Part shown: positions 9,967 through 17,629 of the stretch, piece after piece
How positions within the stretch are numbered: the stretch's first letter is position 1
How the letters are laid out: every line of letters starts with the position of its first letter
From: Micromonospora saelicesensis
Lineage (GTDB): Bacteria > Actinomycetota > Actinomycetes > Mycobacteriales > Micromonosporaceae
Assembly (NCBI RefSeq): GCF_900091575.1
Contig: NZ_FMCR01000003.1
Span: 62,001 to 126,000, forward strand
Reading direction: 5' to 3'
Length of the DNA stretch: 64,000 nucleotides
The notes under the pieces: model-generated
Told to the model about the DNA's origin: nothing
The model's input: the letters and a program-made list of their open reading frames with translations, nothing else
Databases searched by the model: none
Position numbers and translations under genes: made by a program

Positions 9967-10467
9967 GTGGACCTGACGGACTCGCAGACGGCGGTGACCG
10001 TGGTGGCCGGCCTGGCCATCCTGGCCGGGTTGGCCGGCGTGGTGGTGCCCGGTCTGCCGGCGCTGCCGCTGTGCTGGGGCGGCGTGCTGCTCTGGGCGGT
10101 CTTCGGCGGCGCCGGCCTGGGTGGCTGGGCGGTGTTCGCCGCCGCCACAGTGGTCGCCGGGGGTGGCGCCGTGATCAAGTACGCGTGGCCGGGCCGGAAC
10201 CTGAAGCGCACGGGTGTGCCGACGTCCACGCTGCTCGCCGGCGGGGTGCTCGGCATCATCGGCTTCTTCGTGGTGCCGGTCGTCGGCCTGGTGCTCGGCT
10301 TCGTCGCCGGGGTGTGGGCGGCCGAACGGCTCCGGCTGGGCAGTAACCAGCTCGCGTGGCCCTCGACCGTGCAGGCCCTGAAGGCCGCCGGCCTGTCGAT
10401 GCTGGTGGAGTTCCTGGCCGGCCTCCTGGTCGCGGCCCTCTGGGTAGCCGGCCTCCTCCTGACCTGA
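9967..10467 (+). CDS. DUF456 family membrane protein
   Basis: 166-aa integral membrane protein with about four hydrophobic segments rich in Gly and Val (AGLAGVVVPGLPALPLCWGG and two later GVLGIIGFFVVPVVGLVLGF-type segments), matching DUF456, a family of unknown function found across bacteria. The GTG at 9967 was preferred over 9946 because AAGGA lies 9 nt before it. It follows the GGDEF/EAL gene by 46 nt and could be cotranscribed. A long hairpin lies 17 nt after the stop. Confidence 0.75.
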   Translation: MDLTDSQTAVTVVAGLAILAGLAGVVVPGLPALPLCWGGVLLWAVFGGAGLGGWAVFAAATVVAGGGAVIKYAWPGRNLKRTGVPTSTLLAGGVLGIIGFFVVPVVGLVLGFVAGVWAAERLRLGSNQLAWPSTVQALKAAGLSMLVEFLAGLLVAALWVAGLLLT

Positions 10468-10484
10468 CCCACGCCTTTCCCGCG

Positions 10485-10542
10485 GTGATCAAGAGCTTTC
10501 GGTCAGGCACGGCGGGAAATTTGACGCAAACCTCTTGATCAC
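10485..10542. repeat. Long-loop inverted repeat, GATCAAG type (possible terminator)
   Basis: Arms GTGATCAAGAG (10485-10495) and CTCTTGATCAC (10532-10542) pair perfectly over 11 bp and enclose 36 nt. It sits 17 nt after the DUF456 stop. Similar GATC-A-A-G/GATCTTG-armed elements occur after other genes in this window (35189, 50134, 61655). Confidence 0.65.
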
Positions 10543-10749
10543 GAGGGGGAGCGGGGCGCGGGGCACTTTTCGGGTACGGCGGAATGGCCGTACGTGAGAG
10601 AGAGGCGTGCCCCGCGCCACCGGGTCGGGCGGTCCGAGCGCCCGGGGTGGGCCCTTGTCGGGCCTGGTCACCGGTCCAGGATGCCGGCCGGGGCGGCCGG
10701 TCGGCAACGCAATTAGCCCGACGGCGGTGAGATTCCCACCGACTACGTA

Positions 10750-10779
10750 TTGACCGCCTTGATCGGCTGGGTCGACACT
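10750..10779 (+). promoter_or_regulatory. Candidate sigma-70-type promoter of the permease gene
   Basis: TTGACC (10750-10755), an 18-nt spacer and GACACT (10774-10779). Predicted start near 10786 leaves a leader of about 34 nt with a good GGGAGG ribosome binding site before GTG 10820. Confidence 0.4.
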
Positions 10780-10819
10780 TTGCCCACTCGCACGCGGAAC
10801 CACCTCAGGGAGGTGTGCA

Positions 10820-12406
10820 GTGGCCACGACGCCCGTGCCGACCGCCGAGCAACCGATGGACGACGACGCCCGGCGGCTCGCCGAACTCGGCTACAAACAG
10901 GAGTTGCGCCGTAAGTGGAGTGGCTTCTCCAACTTCGCCATCTCCTTCTCGATCATCTCGATCCTGGCCGGCTGTTTCACCACCTTCGGTCAGGCGTGGA
11001 ACAACGGCGGGCCGGTCGCCATCTCCTGGGGCTGGCCGCTGATCTCGCTGTTCATCCTGATCATCGGCTTCTGCATGGCGGAGCTGGTGTCGGCGTACCC
11101 GACCGCGGGTGGGATCTACTGGTGGGCGGCCACCATGGGCCGCCCGGTGCACGGCTGGTTCACCGGCTGGCTGAACCTGATCGGTCTGGTGGCGGTCACC
11201 GCCTCGGTGGACTACGGCTGTGCGACGTTCCTCAACCTCACCCTGTCGGCGCTCTTCGACGGCTGGGCCGGGACGCTGCGTCAGGCGTTCGTCCTCTTCG
11301 TGATCATCCTGGTGCTGCACGGGCTGATCAACATCTTCGGACACCGGATCATCGACGTACTCCAGAACGTCTCGGTCTGGTGGCACGTGGCCGGCGCGGC
11401 CGTCGTGGTCGCCATCCTGGTCTTCGTGCCCGACAACCACCAGAGCTTCCAGTTCGTGTTCACCGAGCGGTTCAACAACTCCGGCTTCGGCGACGGGGAC
11501 ATCGGCGGGCTGACGTTCTGGTTCTACGTGCTGCCGCTGGGCTTCCTGCTGACCCAGTACACGATCACCGGCTTCGACGCCTGCGCGCACGTCTCCGAGG
11601 AGACCCGGGGCGCCTCCCAGGCCGCGGCCCGTGGACTCTGGCAGTCGATCTTCTACTCGGCGGTCGGCGGCTGGATCCTGCTGCTGGCGTTCCTCTTCGC
11701 GGCCACCGATGTCGAGGCGGTCAACGCCGCGGGCGGCTTCTCCGGCGCCATCTTCGAGTCCGCGCTGACCCCGGTCTTCTTCAAGATCGTCATCATCATC
11801 TCGACCATCGGCCAGTTCTTCTGCGGCATGAGCTGCGTGACCTCGATGAGTCGGATGGCGTACGCGTTCAGCCGGGACCGTGCCGTACCCGGATGGCGGC
11901 TGTGGTCGAGGGTCGACCGCAACGGCACCCCGGTCAACGCCATCATCGGCGCCACAGTGGCCGGCCTGGTGCTGACCCTGCCGGCGCTGTACGAAAGCTC
12001 CGCCGGTATCCCGATCGCCTTCTACGCGGTCGTCTCCGTCGCGGTGCTCGGGCTCTACCTGTCGTTCCTCATTCCGATCGCGCTCCGACTGAGGATGGGC
12101 GACCGGTTCGTCCCGGGGCCGTGGACGTTGGGCCGCAAGTACAAGCTGCTCGGCTGGATCGCGGTGATCGAAATCGCGATCATCGCCGTCTATTTCGTGC
12201 TGCCGATCGTGCCCGCCGGAGTGCCCGGCAACGACGAGTTCACCTGGTCGGCGGTGAACTACGCGCCGCTCGCCGTCGGCGGGGTGCTACTGGTGGTCGC
12301 CGTCTGGTGGTACGTCTCGGCCCGCAAGTGGTTCACCGGCCCGGTTCGTACCGTCGAGGAAACCGCGGTGGCGGCCGACCCGGCGCGGGCCGACGGCCCG
12401 GTCTGA
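10820..12406 (+). CDS. APC-superfamily amino acid/choline-type permease
   Basis: 528-aa carrier with about twelve membrane helices, resembling the amino acid/choline transporter (GABA permease-like) branch of the APC superfamily. The N-terminus LGYKQELRRKWSGFSNFAISFSIIS and the substrate-site stretches AELVSAYPTAGGIYWWAA and YTITGFDACAHVSEETRGAS are characteristic. The neighbours (gamma-glutamyl ligase, aldehyde dehydrogenase, SDR, gamma-glutamyl hydrolase) suggest it imports the amine or amino alcohol degraded by them; this is inference. GTG start with GGGAGG 7 nt upstream. It is followed by a terminator and a new promoter, so the enzymes can be expressed separately. Confidence 0.88.
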   Translation: MATTPVPTAEQPMDDDARRLAELGYKQELRRKWSGFSNFAISFSIISILAGCFTTFGQAWNNGGPVAISWGWPLISLFILIIGFCMAELVSAYPTAGGIYWWAATMGRPVHGWFTGWLNLIGLVAVTASVDYGCATFLNLTLSALFDGWAGTLRQAFVLFVIILVLHGLINIFGHRIIDVLQNVSVWWHVAGAAVVVAILVFVPDNHQSFQFVFTERFNNSGFGDGDIGGLTFWFYVLPLGFLLTQYTITGFDACAHVSEETRGASQAAARGLWQSIFYSAVGGWILLLAFLFAATDVEAVNAAGGFSGAIFESALTPVFFKIVIIISTIGQFFCGMSCVTSMSRMAYAFSRDRAVPGWRLWSRVDRNGTPVNAIIGATVAGLVLTLPALYESSAGIPIAFYAVVSVAVLGLYLSFLIPIALRLRMGDRFVPGPWTLGRKYKLLGWIAVIEIAIIAVYFVLPIVPAGVPGNDEFTWSAVNYAPLAVGGVLLVVAVWWYVSARKWFTGPVRTVEETAVAADPARADGPV

Positions 12407-12413
12407 TCGGCAC

Positions 12414-12446
12414 CCGGCGGGACGGGCGGTGCTGCCGTCCCGCCGG
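12414..12446 (+). terminator. Hairpin terminator after the permease gene
   Basis: Perfect 12-bp inverted repeat (12414-12425 with 12435-12446; arm CCGGCGGGACGG), 9-nt loop, starting 7 nt after the permease stop and lying upstream of the next promoter. Confidence 0.6.
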
Positions 12447-12483
12447 CCGACGGTCGGGTTTGCCGCACGTGCCGCCGGGGGCA

Positions 12484-12512
12484 TTGACGGTGATCCGGTT
12501 TGCCAGTAGACC
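12484..12512 (+). promoter_or_regulatory. Sigma-70-type promoter of the gamma-glutamyl ligase operon
   Basis: TTGACG (12484-12489), exactly 17-nt spacer, TAGACC (12507-12512). Transcription would start near 12519, just before a GGAGG ribosome binding site for ATG 12533. One of the best -35/-10 pairs in the window. Confidence 0.6.
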
Positions 12513-12532
12513 TTGGTGATGGAGGCCCGCGA

Positions 12533-13897
12533 ATGAGGAAAGCTCCGCTCACGCTGGAACAACTGCGGGTCGCCATCAACGATGGCGAGATCGACACGGT
12601 GGTGCTGGCCCTCGTCGACATGCAGGGTCGGTTGCAGGGCAAGCGGTTCCACGCGCCCTTCTTCCTCGACCAGGTGGTGACCAACGGCAGCGAGGGCTGC
12701 AACTACCTGCTCGCCGTGGACGTCGACATGAACACCGTCGACGGGTACGCGATGTCGAGCTGGGAACGCGGCTACGGCGACTTCGCGATGGTGCCGGACT
12801 TCGCCACGTTGCGCCGGGTGCCCTGGCAGCCCGGCTCCGCCCTGCTGCTGGCCGACCTGACCTGGCTCGACGGCTCGGGTGACGTGGTCGCCTCGCCCCG
12901 GCAGATCCTGCGCCGGCAGCTGGACCGGCTGGCCGAGCACGGGCTGACCGCGTACGCCGGCACCGAGTTGGAGTTCGTGCTGTTCCGCGACTCGTACGAG
13001 GACGCCTGGCAGCGTGGCTACCGCGACCTCACCCCGGCCAACCAGTACAACGTCGACTACTCGCTGCTCGGCACCGCCCGGGTGGAGCCGCTGCTGCGTC
13101 GCATCCGCGTCGAGATGGCCGGCGCCGGGCTCACCCCGGAGAGCGCCAAGGGCGAGTGCAACCTCGGGCAACACGAGATCGCCTTCCGGTACGACGAGGC
13201 GGTGGCCTGCGCCGACCACCACGTCATCTACAAGAACGGCGCCAAGGAGATCGCTGCCCAGGAGGGGATGGCGATCACCTTCATGGCCAAGCCGAACGAG
13301 CGGGAGGGCAACTCCTGCCACATCCACTTCTCACTGCGGGACTCCTCCGGCTCGTCGGCGATGCTCGGCGACGGACCGGCGCACCTGTCGCAGACCGGGC
13401 AACGGGTGCTCGCCGGGCTGCTGGCCACCATGCGGGAGTTCAGCCTGCTCTTCGCCCCGAACATCAACTCCTACAAGCGCTACCAGCCGGGATCGTTCGC
13501 CCCGACCGCGCTGCGCTGGGGTGTCGACAACCGCACCTGCGCGCTGCGGGTGGTCGGGCACGGGCAGGGCATGCGCGTGGAGAACCGGGTGCCCGGCGCT
13601 GACGTCAACCCGTACCTGGCGATCGCCGGGTTGGTCGCCGGGGCGCTGCACGGCATCGACGGCGAGCTTGAGCTGGGTGCGGAGTGCACCGGCAACGCGT
13701 ACGACGACCCGGAGGCCGAGCGGGTCCCCGGCACCCTGCGCGACGCCCTGGCCCTCTGGGAAGGGTCCACTGTGGCCCGGGAGGCGTTCGGTGCCGAGGT
13801 GGTGGCCCACTACGCCAACCAGGCGAGGGTCGAGCTGGCCGCCTTCGACGCCGCGGTCACGGACTGGGAGCTGACCCGTGGCTTCGAACGCCTCTGA
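12533..13897 (+). CDS. Glutamine synthetase-like gamma-glutamylamine ligase
   Basis: 454-aa type I glutamine-synthetase-fold ligase. It has the beta-grasp N-terminus (about 1-110) and the catalytic domain with GQHEIAFRYDEAV, NGAKEIAAQEGMAITFMAKP, GNSCHIHFSL and NRTCALRVVG; it lacks the strict NxGxHxx pattern of housekeeping GlnA (NLGQHEI instead), as in enzymes that glutamylate amines, such as PuuA and the GlnA3/GlnA4 enzymes of Streptomyces. With ALDH, SDR and a class-I-GATase hydrolase downstream, the likely reaction is L-Glu + amine + ATP to a gamma-glutamylamide. ATG 12533 was chosen over 12500 because GGAGG lies 8 nt before it. Confidence 0.85.
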   Translation: MRKAPLTLEQLRVAINDGEIDTVVLALVDMQGRLQGKRFHAPFFLDQVVTNGSEGCNYLLAVDVDMNTVDGYAMSSWERGYGDFAMVPDFATLRRVPWQPGSALLLADLTWLDGSGDVVASPRQILRRQLDRLAEHGLTAYAGTELEFVLFRDSYEDAWQRGYRDLTPANQYNVDYSLLGTARVEPLLRRIRVEMAGAGLTPESAKGECNLGQHEIAFRYDEAVACADHHVIYKNGAKEIAAQEGMAITFMAKPNEREGNSCHIHFSLRDSSGSSAMLGDGPAHLSQTGQRVLAGLLATMREFSLLFAPNINSYKRYQPGSFAPTALRWGVDNRTCALRVVGHGQGMRVENRVPGADVNPYLAIAGLVAGALHGIDGELELGAECTGNAYDDPEAERVPGTLRDALALWEGSTVAREAFGAEVVAHYANQARVELAAFDAAVTDWELTRGFERL

Positions 13898-13921
13898 CCG
13901 CGTGAGGATGGAGGTGGCGGT

Positions 13922-15277
13922 GTGACGGTCTTGGTGGACCCGGCGCGCGGGGTGGGGTTTCGGGAGGTTGCTGCGGCCTCGGTGGACGAGGTTGACGCGG
14001 CCATCGCGCGGGCGGCTGCCGCCTTCGAGACCTGGCGTCAGGTGGGGGCGGGGGACCGGGCACGGTTGCTGCGGCGGTTCGCCGCCGTGGTCGACGCGCA
14101 TCTGGACGAGTTGGCAGTGCTGGAGGTGCGCAACTCCGGGCACACCATTGGCAACGCCCGGTGGGAGGCGGGCAACGTCCGCGACGTCCTGGACTACTAC
14201 GCCGGCGCGCCCGAGCGGTTGACCGGGCGGCAGATCCCGGTGCCCGGCGGGTTGGACGTCACCTTCCACGAGCCACTCGGTGTGGTCGGCGTGATCGTGC
14301 CCTGGAACTTCCCGATGCCGATCGCCGCCTGGGGGTTCGCCCCGGCGCTCGCCGCCGGCAACACAGTGGTGCTCAAGCCCGCCGAACTGACCCCGCTCAC
14401 CGCACTGCGCCTGGCCGAGTTGGCCCGCGAGGCCGGCCTGCCCGATGGCGTCTTCACCGTCATCCCGGGCGAGGGCTCGGTGGTGGGGGAGCGGTTCGTC
14501 AGCCACCCGGCGGTCCGCAAGATCTGCTTCACCGGCTCCACCGAGGTCGGCACCCGGATCATGGCCGGCTGCGCCGCCCAGGTGAAGCGACTCACCCTGG
14601 AGTTGGGCGGCAAGAGCGCGAACATCGTGTTCGCCGACGCCGACCTGGAACGCGCCGCCGCTACCGCGCCGGGCGCGGTCTTCGACAACGCCGGCCAGGA
14701 CTGCTGCGCACGGTCGCGGATCCTGGTTCAGCGTTCGGTGTACGACCGGTTCCTGGAACTGCTCGAACCGGCGGTACGCGCGGTGCGGGTCGAGGACCCG
14801 TCGCGCGACACCGCCGAGATGGGCCCGCTGATCTCCGCCGCCCAGCGGGACCGGGTAGCCGGTTACCTCGCCGGGGCGACTGTAGCTTTCACCGGCTCCT
14901 GCCCCGACGGCCCCGGGTTCTGGCACGCGCCCACAGTGCTGCTGGCCGACTCGCCGGCCGACCGGCACTGGCGGGAGGAGATCTTCGGCCCGGTGGTCTC
15001 GCTGCTGCCGTTCGACGACGAGGCGGACGCGGTCCGGCTCGCCAACGACACCGAATACGGCCTCTCCGGCTCGATCTGGACCCGGGACGTGGGTCGGGCC
15101 CTGCGCCTGGCCCGCGCCGTCGACTCGGGCAACCTCAGCGTCAACTCGCACTCCTCGGTGCGCTACTGGACCCCGTTCGGCGGGATGAAGCGCTCCGGGC
15201 TCGGCCGCGAGCTGGGCCCGGACGCGCTGCACTCCTTCACGGACGTCAAGAACGTGTTCATCGCGACGGAGGAGTGA
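13922..15277 (+). CDS. Aldehyde dehydrogenase, NAD(P)-dependent
   Basis: 451-aa ALDH-superfamily enzyme oxidising an aldehyde to the acid. Family marks: PWNFPMPIAAWGFAPALAAGNTVVLKPAELTP (cofactor site), FTGSTEVG, the general-base Glu in LELGGKSANIVF and the nucleophile Cys in NAGQDCCARSRI. Slightly short at the N-terminus compared with 480-500-aa relatives, but all catalytic parts are present. It lies 24 nt behind the ligase gene with a GGAGG site and just ahead of the SDR, so in the proposed pathway it oxidises a gamma-glutamyl aldehyde. Confidence 0.9.
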   Translation: MTVLVDPARGVGFREVAAASVDEVDAAIARAAAAFETWRQVGAGDRARLLRRFAAVVDAHLDELAVLEVRNSGHTIGNARWEAGNVRDVLDYYAGAPERLTGRQIPVPGGLDVTFHEPLGVVGVIVPWNFPMPIAAWGFAPALAAGNTVVLKPAELTPLTALRLAELAREAGLPDGVFTVIPGEGSVVGERFVSHPAVRKICFTGSTEVGTRIMAGCAAQVKRLTLELGGKSANIVFADADLERAAATAPGAVFDNAGQDCCARSRILVQRSVYDRFLELLEPAVRAVRVEDPSRDTAEMGPLISAAQRDRVAGYLAGATVAFTGSCPDGPGFWHAPTVLLADSPADRHWREEIFGPVVSLLPFDDEADAVRLANDTEYGLSGSIWTRDVGRALRLARAVDSGNLSVNSHSSVRYWTPFGGMKRSGLGRELGPDALHSFTDVKNVFIATEE

Positions 15278-15282
15278 CGCCA

Positions 15283-16050
15283 GTGCAGGGTCGGTTGCAG
15301 GACCGGGTGGCAGTGGTCACCGGAGCGGGCAGTGGCATCGGGTTGGCCACCGTGCGGCGGTTCGCCGCCGAGGGGGCCCGGGTGGTGTGCGTGGACATCG
15401 ACGCGGCGGCCGGCACGAAGGCCGCCGAGGAGTGCGGCGGAGAGTTCGTGGCCACCGACGTGGCCGACGAGTCGGCGGTACGCGACCTGTTCGACGGGGT
15501 GGCCGACCGGCACGGCCGGGTGGACATCGCGTTCAACAACGCCGGCATCTCACCGCCGGACGACGACTCCATCCTGGACACCGGCCTGGACGCGTGGGAG
15601 CGGGTGCTGCGGGTCAACACCACGAGCGTCTACCTGTGCTGCAAGTACGCCATTCCACACATGCGTCGGCAGGGCAAGGGCTCGATCATCAACACGGCCT
15701 CGTTCGTGGCGTTGATGGGTGCGGCCACCTCGCAGATCGCGTACACCGCGAGCAAGGGCGGGGTGCTGGCGATGACCCGGGAGTTGGGTGTGCAGTTCGC
15801 CCGTGAGGGCATCCGGGTCAACGCCCTCTGTCCCGGCCCGGTGGCCACCCCGTTGCTGCTGGAACTCTTCGCCGCCGACCCGGAGCGGGCCGCCCGTCGG
15901 CTGGTGCACGTGCCGATGGGCCGCTTCGGGCAACCGGAGGAGATCGCCGCCGCGGTGGCGTTCCTGGCCAGCGACGACGCCTCGTTCATGACCGCCGCGC
16001 AGTTCGTGGTCGACGGCGGCATCACGGGCGCCTACGTCACGCCGCTGTGA
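15283..16050 (+). CDS. Short-chain dehydrogenase/reductase
   Basis: 255-aa classical SDR with cofactor motif TGAGSGIG (about 15-22), NNAG (about 86-89), the catalytic Ser region TASFVALMG and YTASK (Tyr-x-x-x-Lys), and the C-terminal GQFVVDGGIT-like segment. The acidic residue in VCVDIDAAAG at the end of beta-2 predicts NAD(H). GTG 15283 was chosen because GGAGGAG ends 8 nt before it; another GTG at 15274 is too close. In this cluster it could oxidise the alcohol of a gamma-glutamyl amino alcohol. Its TGA overlaps the GTG of the hydrolase. Confidence 0.88.
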   Translation: MQGRLQDRVAVVTGAGSGIGLATVRRFAAEGARVVCVDIDAAAGTKAAEECGGEFVATDVADESAVRDLFDGVADRHGRVDIAFNNAGISPPDDDSILDTGLDAWERVLRVNTTSVYLCCKYAIPHMRRQGKGSIINTASFVALMGAATSQIAYTASKGGVLAMTRELGVQFAREGIRVNALCPGPVATPLLLELFAADPERAARRLVHVPMGRFGQPEEIAAAVAFLASDDASFMTAAQFVVDGGITGAYVTPL

Positions 16051-16093
16051 ACGCGAGCAGTGAGCCGGGTTTGCGAGCCCCGCAGTCGCGAAC
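16047..16093 (+). repeat. Dispersed 47-bp GTG-led repeat, copy 1
   Basis: 42 of 47 bases match the reverse complement of 24041-24087. It starts at the GTG of the hydrolase gene and includes the core TTGCGAGCCCCGCAG (about 16071-16085). Read in frame it encodes a VNASSEPGLRAPQSR-type peptide. Confidence 0.85.
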
Positions 16094-16841
16094 CCGGCCA
16101 GCCCGGAGCCGACGCCCGCTGATCGGGGTCAGCGCGTACGTCGAACCTGCCGACTGGGCGGTCTGGCGGGGTGTGCGGGCGGTGCTGGTGCCGGAGGCGT
16201 ACCCGCGGGCGGTGGCGGCCGCGGGTGGGCGGGCGGTGGTGCTGCCACCGGACGACGTGGACGCGGACGTGGTGGCCGTCCTCGACGGGTTGCTGTTGGC
16301 CGGTGGCGCGGACGTCGGCCCGGGGCGGTACGGCCAGCCGCCCGACCCTCGTACCGAGGACCGGCCGGACCGGGACGCCGGCGAGTTGACAGTGTTGGCC
16401 GCCGCGCTCGCCGCCGAGGTGCCGGTGCTGGGCGTGTGTCGGGGGATGCAGTTGCTCGCGGTCGCGTACGGCGGCACGTTGTACCAGCACCTGCCCGACG
16501 TGGTGGGTCACGAGGCGCACCGCCCGGCGCCCGGCGTGTACGGCGCGCACGCGGTGCGGTTCGCGCCGGGGAGCCTGGCCGCCTCGGTGCTGGCCGGGGT
16601 CGACCAGGTCAACTCGTACCACCACCAGGCGGTCGCCGATCCGGGCCGGCTCACGGTGACCGGCTGGGCGGGGGACGGCGTGGTCGAGGCGGTCGAGGAC
16701 CCCGCCCTGCCGTTCGTGCTCGGAGTGCAGTGGCATCCGGAGAACGAGCCGGATCCCCGCCCGATCACGGCGTTGGTGCAGGCCGCCGGCCGGCGGGTGC
16801 GCCGTGACCGTGGTCGGCCTGGACGCGGCGGGTGTGACTGA
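16047..16841 (+). CDS. Gamma-glutamyl-gamma-aminobutyrate hydrolase family (peptidase C26)
   Basis: 264-aa class I glutamine-amidotransferase-like hydrolase related to PuuD, which releases glutamate from gamma-glutamyl compounds. It has the nucleophile Cys in PVLGVCRGMQLLAV, the catalytic His-Glu in LGVQWHPENEPD, and NSYHHQAV. The GTG start overlaps the SDR stop (GTGA). Codons 1-16 are made entirely by a dispersed 47-bp repeat also found at 24041-24087; normal family sequence begins only at RRPLIGVSAY (about residue 22), with no ATG or GTG in between (a TTG lies in the repeat). The repeat therefore seems to provide the start of this protein. Confidence 0.88.
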   Translation: MNASSEPGLRAPQSRTRPARSRRPLIGVSAYVEPADWAVWRGVRAVLVPEAYPRAVAAAGGRAVVLPPDDVDADVVAVLDGLLLAGGADVGPGRYGQPPDPRTEDRPDRDAGELTVLAAALAAEVPVLGVCRGMQLLAVAYGGTLYQHLPDVVGHEAHRPAPGVYGAHAVRFAPGSLAASVLAGVDQVNSYHHQAVADPGRLTVTGWAGDGVVEAVEDPALPFVLGVQWHPENEPDPRPITALVQAAGRRVRRDRGRPGRGGCD

Positions 16842-16884
16842 GATCGCCCCCGCCCGTCGATGGCACCGGTGGGAGGATCGGCGC

Positions 16885-17436
16885 ATGGGCAAGGTTTATC
16901 CGGAGATCGACGGTCGACTGCGTGACTTCATCGTGGCGCAGCCGCTCTTCTTCGTAGCGACCGCCCCGTCGGGGGTCGAGGGGCATGTCAACGTGTCTCC
17001 GAAGGGCATGCGGGGCACGTTCGTGATCCTCGGCCCGCACCGGGTGGCGTACCTCGACTATCACGGCAGCGGGGCGGAGACCATCGCCCACCTGCGGGAC
17101 AACGGCCGGATCACGCTGATGTTCTGTGCCTTCGACGGTCCGCCGAAGATCGTCCGGTTGCACGGTCGGGGCAGCAGCGTCGCGGTCACCGAGGACGCCT
17201 TCGCCGATCGGCTCGCCGAGTTTCCCGCACCGCCGGACGTGCACGCCGTCCGGGCGGTCATCACCGTCGAGGTGGAGCGGGTCAGTGACTCCTGCGGATA
17301 TGCGGTGCCACTGATGGACTTCCGAGCCGAACGTGATCTGTTACTCACCTCACACTCTCGCCGCAGCGCCGACGACCTGGTCGCCTACCGGGCCACCAGG
17401 AACGCGGCAAGCATCGACGGACTGCCGGTCTTCTGA
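16885..17436 (+). CDS. Pyridoxamine 5'-phosphate oxidase family protein
   Basis: 183-aa split-barrel flavin-binding protein of the PNPOx-like superfamily. The region IDGRLRDFIVAQPLFFVATAPSG followed by GHVNVSPKGMRGTFVIL and HGSGAETIAHLRDNGRITLMFCAF matches a group usually annotated as FMN-binding or general-stress proteins; whether it binds FMN, F420 or heme cannot be told from sequence. ATG 16885 follows GGGAGGA by 7 nt; upstream in-frame codons lack similarity. Stands 43 nt after the hydrolase but with its own binding site; function unrelated to that cluster as far as can be seen. Confidence 0.82.
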   Translation: MGKVYPEIDGRLRDFIVAQPLFFVATAPSGVEGHVNVSPKGMRGTFVILGPHRVAYLDYHGSGAETIAHLRDNGRITLMFCAFDGPPKIVRLHGRGSSVAVTEDAFADRLAEFPAPPDVHAVRAVITVEVERVSDSCGYAVPLMDFRAERDLLLTSHSRRSADDLVAYRATRNAASIDGLPVF

Positions 17437-17629
17437 CTCGTCAGAGCGTTCCGGGCGCCGCCGTTCGACGCCGCCGTCCACCCGCACTGTCCGGTGCCCG
17501 ACGACCCAGGCGTACGTAACCAGCGTCCATCGCTCGTGATGCGTTACGTTGCTGGTCCGCTGGGGTACAAGTCGGAGCACGGCGGGTGAAGATCAACGGT
17601 CGAGGGGTACGGCCGGAGCGGGAGGCTGC

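Larger units (their letters stand above)
10468..10819 (+). other. 352-bp gene-free region: hairpins and promoter of the permease
   Basis: No coding signal was found. It holds the long GATCAAG-type hairpin at 10485-10542, a second smaller hairpin (GTACGGC arms, 10574-10580 with 10587-10593), a GC-rich stretch with several short complementary segments (10615-10745), and a sigma-70-like promoter at 10750-10779. The GC-rich part was compared by eye with common riboswitch cores (cobalamin, FMN, TPP, glycine, glutamine) and none fits. Confidence 0.5.

Noticed and set aside
10600..10745. Riboswitch upstream of the permease
   Set aside because: GC-rich with hairpins, but none of the conserved cores of common riboswitches could be aligned by eye; left as an unidentified leader.
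10820..16841. Classical Puu putrescine pathway
   Set aside because: No PuuB-type amine oxidase or GABA transaminase; the SDR fits an alcohol intermediate better.
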